The notes under the pieces are model-generated. The model was not told where the DNA came from, did no database searches, and worked only from the letters and a program-made list of their open reading frames with translations. This document shows positions 39,495 to 51,400 of a stretch of 64,000 nt of DNA, one piece after another. Origin of the DNA: Acanthornis magna (lineage: Eukaryota; Chordata; Aves; Passeriformes; Acanthizidae); the NCBI GenBank assembly GCA_036785705.1, contig JAWUZG010001086.1:62001-126000 (forward strand), given 5' to 3'. Every line of letters begins with the position of its first letter. The first letter of the stretch is position 1. Both the position numbers and the translations under genes were made by a program.

Positions 39495-40130
39495 TGATTA
39501 TTAAAGATACCACTATTAAGTACTTGCAGCCTTGCAATTGTCACCTTTGACAGAGAGAGAGTAACAGATGCTTATAGTTTAATTTTATTCTTTTAAGAAG
39601 GAAAGTTTTTTAGAAGAAAAATGAAGCCAAGACACAGCAATGTCAAATGCAGTAATGGCCCTACCCTTACCCAACTCTCAGTGAGCATGTAAAGGCCTTA
39701 GTGGAGTTTGCTAGTTAACTCATTTAAGTTGTGAAATTCTTTGTAATATAAGCAATATTGGTTTGTGGTTCCTGTGAAGTTTAGTCTGAAAGGGAATACG
39801 CTGGAGACTGTACCTCATAAAGAGCTTGTATCCCGTGTTACAGATGCTCATCTTAGGTGGGACAGAAGCAATTCTGAGAGTCAGAACAAGCAAGTTTTAG
39901 TTTTGGCCATTTTCCCTTCACCTTGGGGGCAGTGAAGTTCAAGTCATAAAGTGCTTTTGCTGAGACTGAGCTTTCCAGTTGCATATCAGTGTTCCAGCTG
40001 GAGTTCTTATTTTTTTTCCTGAATCCTTGGGTTCACTCCATTTTTTCATTTAACTCTGGTAATCAAAAAAGGAATGATCATCAAGCCACCTAAATTATAT
40101 CCACACTCCTGTGTAGTTTATTGCGCTGTT
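39495..40130. other. Noncoding DNA, no gene recognised
   Basis: No recognisable gene or repeat. Confidence 0.6.
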
Positions 40131-40210
40131 AAGTAACTCTTTGTTTGTTTGATTTGTTTTACAGGTAAGTAGCACTTAGAACTGGATAGTCAACAATTTA
40201 TGGTAAGTAT
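40131..40210 (+). promoter_or_regulatory. Candidate recursive splice site with 38-nt RS-exon
   Basis: A T-rich tract (40141-40160, 15 of 20 pyrimidines) leads to ACAG at 40161-40164, followed at once by GTAAGT (40165-40170). This is the juxtaposed acceptor and donor that defines a recursive splice site. A second donor, GTAAGTAT, begins at 40203, defining a possible 38-nt exon at 40165-40202. A plausible branch point (AAGTAAC, 40131-40137) lies about 28 nt upstream of the AG. All three frames of the 38-nt segment contain a stop, as expected for vertebrate RS-exons whose inclusion would trigger decay. Known family logic: vertebrate recursive sites of this form are found in very long introns of neuronal genes. 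The AGGTAAGT octamer alone is expected about once by chance in 64 kb; the combination is the argument. Not shown: transcription or conservation. Confidence 0.42.
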
Positions 40211-40743
40211 ATTTTGTAATTAGCAAAACTAAAATTAAACTCCTGTTTTGTTCTTTAAAGGGAATAGACAAAGTAGGGGGTTAATCATACAATAGCATTT
40301 GTTTCAGATGCTAATCAGAATGTTTGAAGATGTCATTGGGTTTATATTTTTCTCCTTGAAGTGTTATTCATCTGTTAGAGGAAGAAATAAATACAAATAC
40401 TCTTGGCAAAATTTCAAGGAAGTTGAGCAAACAATATTTACTTTAAACACAGTAAACAAATGAAGGTTTATTTTTTATTCTCAACTCCTTTCAGTTATAG
40501 TAATCTTGGAAGTTGTTTTAACTAAATTAAAATCTCACACACAAATGCAGTGTGTAAACTTTAGTGTCCCTATAACTTTTTCTGCCACAGGATAACTAAG
40601 GCTCTAATGCTTATCCAGTCTTTGGCTTGATGAAAATACTATTAACACTGAGTTCTTATTTATGCAGTATAATGAACAGATCTTAGATCTTGCTTCCTAA
40701 AATATGCCTGTGTCAGTTCCCTTCCCCTTCAGCTGGGGAAATA

Positions 40744-40830
40744 ATCACAGAATAGTTGCAAGGGACCTCTGGAGACCATGTAGTCCAAGCCAATAGTAGT
40801 GAAGAGACCCTAATAGTAGCAATAGTGTGA
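40744..40830 (-). mobile_element. CR1 LINE, 3'-end fragment
   Basis: 'aatcacagaatagttgcaag' and 'ggacctctggagaccatgta' with 'gtccaa' are the complement of a CR1 3' end, so the copy points to the minus strand. The match is clear to about 40790; the rest, to about 40830, is degraded and the boundary is approximate. Confidence 0.72.
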
Positions 40831-43800
40831 AAAGATATCCTCAGCCACTCTCAGGGCTCTGACAAGGCTTGCCATCCCCTGTGGGTGCACAGGTGTTATA
40901 AAATAAATCCAGTTTTTCTGGTGTATATCACTGCTCTCATTATTTTAAAGTCTTAGTATGGTACTCAGTTGCTGCCCAAGCAAACTTTAAAATTCAAATG
41001 TTCATTTTTAGCTTTTTAACTTCCCAGCCTCTCCAGAAGCAGTTGTTATACTGTTAATATACTGTGAAAGGTGTTACAGCTTTGCACTGCAGTGTTGGGA
41101 ATTAATAAGTGTACATGGCACATTTTTTCTTGTGGTAAGACTGATAGGCTCTCCGCACTTGACACTGATGCTGTTTGAGCACTTGATCCTCTTAGAAAGT
41201 GACTGTGTTTTCCTCCCTGTAGTTTTAACTTTGTAGAAGTTTTTTTTTTTTTTGTTGTCACTCAACTCCATAGAATTCTTACTTGATGGGGGGGTTTTTG
41301 TTTGGTTTGGTTTGTTTTTTTAGTAAGATTTTTTCATTTCTTCTCTTCACAGGTGGATTTTTTTTTTTCTCTTGGGGACATTTTTATTTTGAATTCATAT
41401 TGTTCTCTTTAACTGATCACACAACTCGCTCATCCTTAGTCATGGAGGATTTTTCTTTCAACTTCGCCGTGCATTAATGACACCAGTAAGTTTATGACCT
41501 AGTCTATGTTTGTTTTAAATTTCAGTAATTCATTTGTGTTTTTTATAACAGTGCCCTAATTATCTGATCTTCTTTGACTAAGCTTTTCTCATTTTCCCAT
41601 GACATCTTCTCCAGAGGTTTACTTGTGCTGCCTGCTTTCTGTCATCTTTTGTAAACTGTTCTGCCACAGGATTATTGCTCTACATCAGCTAACACTTTTT
41701 TCTCTGAGATTTTTTTAAAAAAATGCATATTTTTGTATGCACATGCAAAAGTGAGGTAGATGTGAAGTCACATTTAAACACGGGCTGACAGAGCAATAAA
41801 ATATGTTCACTAAAACTGTCTAGACCCACGTCTGCACATGGAGTTACATCTTCTTTGCAGAGGCCAACTCTGAATTTCTTCTGCCCTTTGATACACCATT
41901 ATCACCTTGCATCAGTGTTCTATCTCCTGCCTGCTAAGCTGGTTACATTGTTGTTTTTCCAAAAATTTAATTTTTTGAAGGTGGGTTACAGGGCTGGTTT
42001 AGACAAATAGGAAGGAAGAATGGATGCTTTTCATTTGTGTTTTCATTTGTCCTGTCTCTCAGAAGTGAGGAGGGGAGTCTTACAGTTCTTCCTGGCAGAC
42101 TCAGCTCATGGTTCCCCTTTAGGAAAGGATTTCAAGAGGTGATTTCCTACTCTAGTGCCACATGTTGGGCCTGGAGTTAAGAAAATCTAAAAGGATCTGC
42201 TGACTAGGATTTGGCTATCCCAGTTCAAGCCACTAGCAGTTTTTTTGCAGAAAAAGTTACCTCTGAACAGCAGAGGTAACAAAAATCTCCCTAGTCGTCC
42301 TGCTAATTCACTATTTCTCTTGTGGAGTCTTTTAATGTACTTTTTACATAACTTTCAATATGTTCTCCTAAGATTGTATGTATGTCTTGCATATCTTTCA
42401 CCTTTTATCCAGAAATATCCAGAAATACTTCACCTTTCACTCCAGAAATGGAGTATATCATATATGCTTCTCGTACTGCAAAAACAGTAAGTCTTTTGGT
42501 TAAAGTGAGAACTGAAATGTTATCACAAGACACTCTGAAAAAATATGAGGCATCTCTTTAAAATAATATCCCTTATTCTTGAAGTGTCAAATAATTTTTT
42601 GTGCAATTTTTCCAGAGACTGGTTATTTAGACTGAGATAAAATTAATGAAAATTAAAATTTTCTCATATGTGAGAAATTTCTTGCATCTTCAGCTGTGTT
42701 TTATTGTGGCAAATGGTCTCAAAGGCAATGCCTTACATGCATGAAACTTTCTAGAAAAGTGACTAGTGAGTACACCTATGAGATTTATGACAATACTTCT
42801 AGAGGTCATTTTTCTTATTTGCTTTTACCTGGGATTTGCTATGCTGAAGCACTTGAAAATAAGCTATTTCTTCAAAGAAACTGATGAAGATTTGTGCTCT
42901 AAAGATGGGGGTTTTCACCTCCTGTTCTGGATGAGCCTGTTTATTAAAAACAGCCTTAACAGAAAGATCATCTTCTGGTAATCTGTTGACTGTGGTTTGG
43001 TTTGGGCACTGTTGGGCATCTTCCCCGGATGGGCTTTCTGACAGTATTGGAAAGGAAAGTCTGTTCTCATTTCCACTGGCAACAAGCTGCAGCCGTGATC
43101 ATTTAGTTTCACCATAAAATTTCAGGCACTGTTTCTTTGTTGTTTTTCCTTTGGTACCTCTTTTGCTCTTGTACTCTTAATTTTGAAGCAACACAAAATT
43201 CTGGCCAGAAAATAGGCCTTACCTTTTCCTAAGAGTCATCAGCATTGCAAAAAGATTTGTAATACAGCAATCATCAGCTGAAATGGTGGTACTCTTCCCT
43301 TTGTCTCAGCAATTGTACAATACTTCCCTTTTATAGGCAGTCAAGATTAGCTCTCCTATTGGCTTTAGATGGTAGGGATTTACTCTCATATAGCACCAAA
43401 ATCATAAGCAATAGAAATAATTACACTGGAACCAATGCATCTAAGTAAAGCAGTTAGATTATGTATTTATTAAAATAATAATAAAATATCAGTTCATCTC
43501 TGTTTGACTCCATCTTAACCTGCACCTGTCATATTCACCATTTTATAACTCTTTCATTACTGTGTTTCTCTCAGTGAAGGAAAGAATAAGAACTGTGCAT
43601 GACTGAGAGATGCAACTGAGACTTTCAGTTCTCAATGAGTTACCCTGCTACATTTCCATCTTATGGTGCTTCTAAATGTTTTATGCTAGCTGCCTTATTG
43701 GAATATGGAAGATGAAAATTTAGGTGCTGTCTTGATAATGTGAAAGGTATGCTCCCACTTTCACTAGGCTTTCTAAAAGCTTTGGAAAAGGAATGATAGC

Positions 43801-46406
43801 AAAAGGGATATTTTATATAGCAAAAAGACATGGCACTAATTTCTTCCATCCAAAAATGTAAAATCTTTGTTTTGTGTCAGAGGATAACTACCTGAGTGTT
43901 TGACTTGCCAAAAAAGTTGAAGGGCTTAATGGAAGATTTTATGGTTCAGTAGTTGTTGAAATGTAACAGGTAACTGATGCTGTTTTGGTTGTTTCCTACT
44001 ATTTCTTTAACATCCTTTAAAACAAACCCTCTGTTAACTTTTCTAAACATTAAAACTTGCATCAAGCAATAAATTTGTTGATTGGTTTCCTGAGAGTGGA
44101 AGGGTCTCAATCTGATATTGTTTAAATTTCCCAGTTTCCAGGGTGAAGGAGCATTTATAGAACAGCACAAGAGGCAATTTCGCTGCTTTGCTTTGTCAGC
44201 GTGCCTCAGGAGGAAGATCTGAGGGACCACATCTGGATTTACGAGAGGATGTCCCTCTTTTTGTGCTTTTCATCCCTTTTCCTGTCTGCAGGCCCTTTCC
44301 ACAGTGTTGCAAATTAACACTAACTTCTGGGGGGGCTTTGAAGATGTTGGGTGCTCGCCTACAGTCTGGGCTGACACTGCCAAGATAATGTCCCTGAGCA
44401 ATCAGGTGCTGCTAAATTGTGATGATCAGAATGGTTTGTTGGGACAAATTCATAGTTGTGGCTTATGGAGGAATTTCTGTTCCCTGTTACAATTTTTTTC
44501 TGAGCTTTTATTATTTTCTATGTAATGCTTTCACAACAACAGCCATTTTATTAACTTGACTTTGAAGCTGAAAAGCTACAAACTAGAGGCAGCTTAAGTG
44601 ATGTTTATGCCCCACTTAGAGCAAGGGGGTTACCTGGGCCCTGGCACTGCTACTGTGTGGGTCCTCTCCTCTACATCCAGACCATTCTGAATGTGGGCAA
44701 GAGCAGGATCTCATCCTTCAGCTAAGCAGCACAATCTGGTTGTGAGCAGGGATGCTGATGCCCCTGATATGCTGGCCATGCCTGGGATCCCATGCCCTGT
44801 AATTCAGTGAGTGACTAATAGGGAAATCTGGCATATTTTTTTGACAGTAAAAATCACAGGATCTTGTAGAGGCAAACAAGGCAGTTTCAGTGGAGCTGTG
44901 CCTGCTGAGATATTAAGCTGTGATAAAACACAGTCTGAAAATAATTTAGCTCTTTTTGGAAGGAAACAATTCAGAGTATATATGCTTAAAGTCCTTGCGG
45001 GTTTAGTCATTGTCTAATGTAACTACAACAAAAATTCAAATCCTATTCCTATGATGAGCTTCCATGTGGTTATCACTGAGACATGGTCATTTGTCAAAAC
45101 TTAATGGACCACAAAAAATGAGTGTCTCAACAACTGCATCTATATTCATGTTTTAATTCAGATCAGGGATGCTCCTCTGAAGTGAATTTCCTAGTTGGTC
45201 CCCTTTGATTGGTCTTGGTTGAACAGCAGTGCACGAAGAATGTGAAGTTGATGTTTTTTTTTTAATGAGACTAAACTAGAGGATGTGCTCAGGGAGTCTT
45301 GAATGCACACCAGGTACGTGTGAGCTTCAGGACAAGGCATCAAAGCAGAGCTAGTCTGAAGTTTGAACAGAGAAACAGCAAAATCTGAAATACATAGAGT
45401 AGGGATGACAGATCCTCAGCAGTGTATTTTGGTATATAGATCAGTTCCTATTTGCCTGTAATAGTGCTTAGTACTGGTAAAATACCACAGAAATGTGTGT
45501 TATTCTGCACGTTGGAAAGTGAGTCTTAGTATGTGAGGAATGTCAAAGCTGAGAATTTGGAATGGATGTCTCTGCCCAGTTTTAAAATGTATTTATGCAT
45601 ATTTAGCATTTCTGCAACTGAAAAACTAATTCTTGATTGTATCCAAAAAGAGGACCCTTGCTTTAGTGTTAGAGATGCAAGAACCTCTTCCTTCAGTTGC
45701 AGGGTGAGTGCAGCTCACTCTGCAGAGCTCTGTAGTGATGTGCTGTGCCTTTTCCACATACTCTGAAGAATGAGTCCAAAGAAAAATGACTCTTTGGGGT
45801 CAATGGCAAATAAACCTTCCCTCCTTTTCTTACAGGTGGTCCTTAATCCCCAGAAAAATCAGAGCAGCTAGTTGTGTTGGGGCATTGTTGCTGTGTCTTA
45901 GTCTTACGCATACTTTGGAGAATGAAGGTTGCTGTGAGTTTTAGCAAAATTCTGTTCCAGGCACTGTGCAAAGCTTCAGTGCCTCTCCATGTCCCAGGTG
46001 AGCATGTCTGAGTAACAACACAATGATCCAGCTCATGAAGCTGCAGAATGAAGTCCTGTGTTACTGAAGGCTGCAGCAAGAGGTCATGAAGTGGCTGGTG
46101 TGACTAAACTAGTGTGGCAGTGTTAGGGAGGCTGCTGCTGAATGAGAGAGAAAAACTGACTGGAAAAGACAAGAGTCAAGGAGCAGAGATGAGCGCCCTG
46201 TAAAAAACATTCATAGGCCATAACAGAGTCCAACAAAGGTTTTTTAATTAGTAACACTAAAGATGGGTTAGAAAATTGCACCTGGACCAGCATTATTCAC
46301 ATATGGGGTGAAGTTCGTAAGGATTTAATTTCAGCAGTAATAGTTTCCTCTTATAAATAACAGTCTGAAGCTGCTACACCAAGGAGGTTGCTGTTATTGC
46401 CTTATT
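40831..46406. other. Noncoding DNA, no gene recognised
   Basis: No gene or repeat family recognised. Contains T runs (for example 41240-41253) and a G7 followed by GTTT-type repeats at 41288-41320. Open frames are short and unremarkable. Confidence 0.65.
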
Positions 46407-46426
46407 GGGGGGGGTGGGGGTGTGGG
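46407..46426 (+). repeat. G-run with quadruplex potential
   Basis: The tract is G8, T, G5, TGT, G3. It supplies four runs of three guanines with short loops, so a G-quadruplex could form on the plus strand. It lies directly beside a SINE-like relic. Confidence 0.8.
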
Positions 46427-46427
46427 A

Positions 46428-46535
46428 AGTGAATACTGGAGGGGTGAAATTACTTGTTTCAAGTCACTCAGCTGATCCAAACAGATTGAGCAGCAATTCC
46501 CAGTCTCCCTAAAGTATCAGAGCAGTGCATAGTGT
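46428..46535 (-). repeat. Ancient SINE-like (MIR/tRNA-type) relic, antisense
   Basis: 'gtgaaattacttgtttcaag', 'tcactcagctgatccaaaca' and 'gcagcaattcccagtctccc' follow the order of the antisense MIR-type SINE '..gttaagtgacttgcccaaggtcacacagct..' and its tRNA-related head. Divergence is high, but the colinear order across about 100 bp supports the call. Confidence 0.5.
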
Positions 46536-47280
46536 GTGCAGTATATATAAACCAACAAACACCAGTTTGTGACTCTGTGGCACAGCATGGCGGGGCTCAC
46601 CCAGCATCTGGGAGCTGCCTCCTCAGTACCTGGATCTGGGATAGGGAGGAGGAAGACTGGGGGTGGACTCGTCCTTCTCCCACGAGTGGCCAAGGTCTTC
46701 CAGTTGCTACCAAAAACTATGTGCAGTCATGCAAAATTAATATATAATCCAAGTGTGTAGGTTGAGTGGTTGATATGAGCTACTGTGGTGGCCAAATTTT
46801 GTTGAGTGCCAATACTGTCAGCAAGTTGTCCCTCATCATTTTGTAGGTATTAGTAAGTTCATTTCGTGTTCTTTGATAGTGCTTATTGTCTAAATTATTT
46901 TAAATGGTTTGTGTCAGTTCAGTAAATACTGGTTATGATTTAAAAAGCATTTTCACAGGTGCTTTACTACATTTGTATTCAAGAGGCATATGCTCCTTTG
47001 CATACATCATATAGATAGGCAGTCACTTTCAGAAGTTGATGTTTCACCCATGTATGTATGGATTTCTATGAGATGAAGTAGAGACTTCTCTGTCAGAGAA
47101 AACCATTGTAACTCTCAAATTCTTTGGTCTTGTCATTTTATTCCAAAGCGTGCAAATGACTTCCAGGCATAAAATCTCCAGAAAGTATTCGTAACTTTGC
47201 ATGAGGAGCCTGATCCAAAGGTTTCCTTCTTTCAAAGCTGCTGGAAAGTAGGCAGCATGTGTGTCACCTGCCAGAGCAGC
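46536..47280. other. Noncoding DNA, no gene recognised
   Basis: No recognisable gene or repeat. Confidence 0.6.
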
Positions 47281-47645
47281 CTCAGGCTCTAGCTCACCCT
47301 CCTCGTGGCAGATCTGTACTCAGGCTGTATTCATGGCACCGTGCTGGCTTCTGCTTTAGTTACCAGATCCACTTTCACACCTTCCGACTTGTCTTCCAGG
47401 CTTCCAAGGGAGGCCCGACCATGTCAGGGTGTGTGTGTGAAGGGTGAAAGTGAAGCAGGGATGTCGAGAAGGCTTTCCAGGCGTTCCTGCCAGCCCCTTT
47501 CTCTGCCCACTGTCCCTGTGCTCGGTGTCGCTCCCGCGCTGCATTCTCCCTCCTGTCCAGTGGATGGCAATGATGTCCCGGTTTTGCTCGAAGGGAGCCG
47601 GTGCCCCATCCACGATGGGTGTGCCACGTTCCCGAGGACTGCATC
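47281..47645. other. CpG-dense, GC-rich patch
   Basis: I count about 16 CpG dinucleotides in 360 bp (14 of them in 47341-47640), far denser than anywhere else in the window, where CpG is scarce. Five of six frames are largely open across it, which fits high GC rather than coding. It could be a small orphan CpG island, the first exon or promoter of a noncoding transcript, or a GC-rich transposon or retrovirus-derived piece. I recognise no protein, LTR or rRNA sequence in it. Confidence 0.6.
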
Positions 47646-47679
47646 CCAATTATTCCCATGATTCATTTTTACTACTACT

Positions 47680-47732
47680 ACTTCTCTTTTTTTTTTCTTA
47701 TACTTTTTTTCTTCCCCCCCCCCCTTTCCTTT
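47680..47732. repeat. Polypyrimidine tract with C11
   Basis: A nearly pure pyrimidine tract (interrupted by 'ata' near 47700) with a C11 run at 47714-47724. It directly follows the CpG-dense patch. Homopurine-homopyrimidine tracts of this kind can adopt triplex or i-motif/quadruplex structures and are prone to length change. Confidence 0.85.
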
Positions 47733-47755
47733 TAAAATTATTTTCTCCCCATTCC

Positions 47756-48361
47756 CTGTAAGCTAACTGTGCTGTTGTGATGGTCTGTGGTGCCGACTCA
47801 GGATATTTTGGCTTAGATTTAGTTAAGCACTTGCACAGATGTCACTGATTCTGTGTGATCGTAGACCTCTTACGAAATGCCATGATAAAGGAGGACAGGC
47901 TTCATGATTAAATGGCCCCTTCCAGACCTTAAATATTATGAATCTCACTTCTGCGGTACAGTGGAAAGACGATTAGGACTTCCTACACTACGAAGGAAGA
48001 AAGGGAGGTGAAATTTTTAACTGAAACTTCCAAATATATTTCTCCTACTTCCACAACCTCAGGGTCAACTGCTCTAGGTAACAGGAACTTTAATTACTTT
48101 CAGTAACTTGCCAGGGACAAACACTATTTATGTGCCATATCTACTACCATCATGATACCATAAACATGCTGCTGTTGGGAATGGTTTCTACTGCCTAGTT
48201 TCTATGTAAATATCCAAAAATGCGTGCATTTTGGAGATGCTGGGGTTTTCTAGCTACCACTTAATTATATGAAAACTGAACTAGACTACATTTGGTAAGA
48301 ATTGGCTATAAACCAAAGGGTCTATTCTTTAGACAGACTAATCAGTAAAAAAATCCACGAT
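47756..48361. other. Noncoding DNA with a possible degraded CR1 3' end
   Basis: 'gattaaatggccccttccag' followed by 'accttaaatattatgaatct' (about 47906-47945) resembles a very old CR1 3' end in plus orientation. Otherwise nothing is recognised. Confidence 0.4.
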
Positions 48362-48421
48362 AAAATAATAATAATAATAACAACAATAATAACAAATCAT
48401 AATAAATATAATAAATAAATA
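48362..48421. repeat. AAT/AAC trinucleotide microsatellite
   Basis: An imperfect (AAT)n array with AAC and AAAT interruptions over about 60 bp. The interruptions suggest an old, decaying microsatellite. Confidence 0.9.
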
Positions 48422-51400
48422 GTTAGCATTGAATAGAGTGAGGGCAATTTTTGAAGAGGAAAGTATTGTTCCTTCACATTCTTGTCCATCTGTTTTTTTA
48501 GGCTTTTCTATACATTCAATCAGCATAATGCCTAAGTGAGTAATGTAATAAGAAAGCAGTATTAGAGATTTGCTGGATTCTGGTATGTGATTTAACGGCT
48601 ATGTGCTTATCCTTTGAAAGATATTTATGAAGACAATGTATGTATGCACTGCTGCACTGAGAAGTGTTTTTTAGTCCGTTGACTGTTAGGATATTTTTCA
48701 AAGCTGTTGACGTTTTTTTGTAATGTAACTCTTTTAAAGCTACTCTGAAAGGAGGTCCAGTCACCACTAATTCCTGTGTAAATGAAGCATAATCACTCAG
48801 AGAAGAGACCCTTTATTTAGTGAGTTTAAAGCTCATTATACAATTTTGTAGGGGGAAAATTACCCTGCCTGTAAATTAACTGCATTTCCTAATGAAATAA
48901 CTTGTCAATTTTTTCAGCCTCCTTTGATAGGAATAAGAATTACAGTGGCATTGGAAAGTAAAATCATGCTGTTCTTACTGGCAGTTTTTTCCAGTTGTAG
49001 AAGAAATTATAACTGTGAACACATTTTGATTCAGATTAATCTCAACAAGTAACATGGTCATGGTGTTTTGTCATGGTGTTTTTTCATCTCTTTCCACCTC
49101 CTTTATTAGAGCCTAAAGCCAGCTCCATCAGCCTTACTCCTGGTATATGATGACACAAATTCTCTAGAGGCATGTGGCTTTCTCAAGCAATAAAGCATCA
49201 TTATGCTCCTCATTTCTGAGGATGCACTATTTCACCTGTGAGTTGTGTTTCAAGGGACAAACTAGCAGAACTCATCAGGTTAATTTTCCCAAAAAACAAG
49301 GCTTTCATCCTCCTATTAGGCTTGCAAAGGCAAGCCTATTTACCATAGGTGTCTGTGCTTCTCTAGTTCTATCCTGACACTTGTAGATGGCAGCAAATAG
49401 ATGGCATTTTAAGTGCTTTGGCTGCAGCTACTGCAACAGGAGTGCTAAAAGACAAAATAATTGTTCTTGAGGTGGCTGTCCTCTTCCGAGCAGCAGCAGC
49501 CTCAGTGCACATTAACAAGCCAAGCCGGTGCCTGTGGCTCTGCTGAAGCAGGTGTCGTGACTCCACTTCAGCAGCTAAAAGCAGAGATATATGGAGCTGC
49601 TGTAATGTTGGAAATAATTTTAAGAATTCCTGGAATAATTGCTTTTTCCTGAAATTGGTTATGTTTTATTATATAGATATTAATTGTATGTACTTATAGG
49701 GAATGGTTGGTTTTCTTTCATTTGGGAAAGGTATAAATTTAGGGGCATATGGATTAGTATCCTCAGAGTTTCTTTTTTCCTGCTTTGGCCAATTTTCAGC
49801 TGCATAAAATAAAGGTTTAAGATTAGTTTGGCTTTGAAAAATAACATTCAGACCAACCATAAAGAAGTATTCAGAAAGGTCATCTCAGTGTGTGGGTGCT
49901 TTCTTCATTTCTTCACACAATAACTCTGTTCTACAATAACAGCAAGCAGCAAGTTCTTTGCAGTAGTTTTCAGTATATTAAAATTAGTGAAAGATTAAAT
50001 GGGGGTTTGTTACATTTGATCAATGTGAAACTTCATATCAGCATGAACAATATTCCTTCAGCAGTTAGGGCCTGGTATTGAAATTCTGCTGCTGGACAGT
50101 GGTTTTGGGTCAGGCTACTGAAGAAGGTCAATGGTTTCAGAGTTGCTTGTGGTCCAGCACGGAAGAGCAAAGCTGTTTCTCAGATCCTGGCTCCTCTGAT
50201 TTCTGTGTAGATTCCTCTTTAACACATAGGGCTGTCCGTACTTGTCAAACAGGTCAGCATGGTGAAAAAACATATTTCTATTTTGCATGGAATCAGAATG
50301 TAGCTTCCTGAAGTTAGTGTAAAAAAGTCTGAATTGTCAATAGTTTCGGGTTTGCACACCACCACTGATTTTCAGTGCTCAACAGGAGGTGCTCATCACT
50401 TCTTCAAGGTGATGTGTCTCTGCTTAGCATCTTCAGCACCTGAAGACAGACCCCTGAGAGAGTCACAATACTAAAATCCATTCTCTTTGGAAATGTGAAA
50501 ACAAAATAGTGTGAATTTCCTATAGCAGACATTTCTGTGAAAAAAAATTTTTTTCTGATGAAATTAAAGTTTTTTGTTTGATTTCATCCTTGATGTATTT
50601 TATATTTTAAAATTGAAAAGAGAAATAAGATTGGTTATTGCACAGAACCAATAGCTAGCATAAACAAAGCTATTGGATGAAGGAAATGAAAAATAAGCAA
50701 GTTGGAGGTGAAAAGTGCATTACTCCATTGCTACTCTGATAATTAGAGAGAAAAAATTAACAGTTGCCATAAAGTGCTTTAAACATGAGAGTTTCTTATT
50801 AGGTTCTTCAAGAATGTAATTAATTACTTGCAGCCACATATGTTCTTTGTGTCATGGTGTGGAGTACCAGCACTTCATTAAAACCCAGTTCAATAATAAC
50901 AGGTCACTCGAGATGTCATTTGCTCTGGAGAAGGTTGGGAAACCGAATGCCTGCTGCTTCATCCCTCTTGTGCTGTGCCAGCACACTGAGTTGAGTAGGA
51001 GGAGAGGGCAAGCTGAGCATACCAGGGTCGCGTTCCAGAAAGCCCCTTGGTCTGGGTGACAGTGCTCATGGGAGACCTGGGAGCAGAGGGATGGCAGAGG
51101 GCTGGTAAACACATAGCAGGGCAGCCAGCACAGAGTTCTGATAAAGACACTGCGAGTCACAGTCAAATTCCTACTGAAAGGAAGTCCCATGGTTATGAAG
51201 AAATAATTAATAATAATATAAAATAAATGCAAGTGCTATATTGTCCTAGTGACAGAGGTTTTGGACTTTAACATTTTGTTTTTTTTTTAGCAACAAGTCG
51301 TGGGTTAAATACTCACAGCTCCTGTGCCGCCCTAGTGCCTTAGCTAGTTTGCACTGACAGTGAAGTTAAGAGAAGGATGGGTGGACATGTTGTTGGAGAC

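Noticed and set aside
39600..39700. Possible SINE relic (gaagccaagacacagcaatg)
   Set aside because: Similarity limited to a short purine-rich motif with no colinear continuation.
47356..47666. Three minus-strand and two plus-strand open frames across the CpG-dense patch
   Set aside because: Openness in nearly every frame is what GC-rich sequence produces; no frame reads as a known protein.
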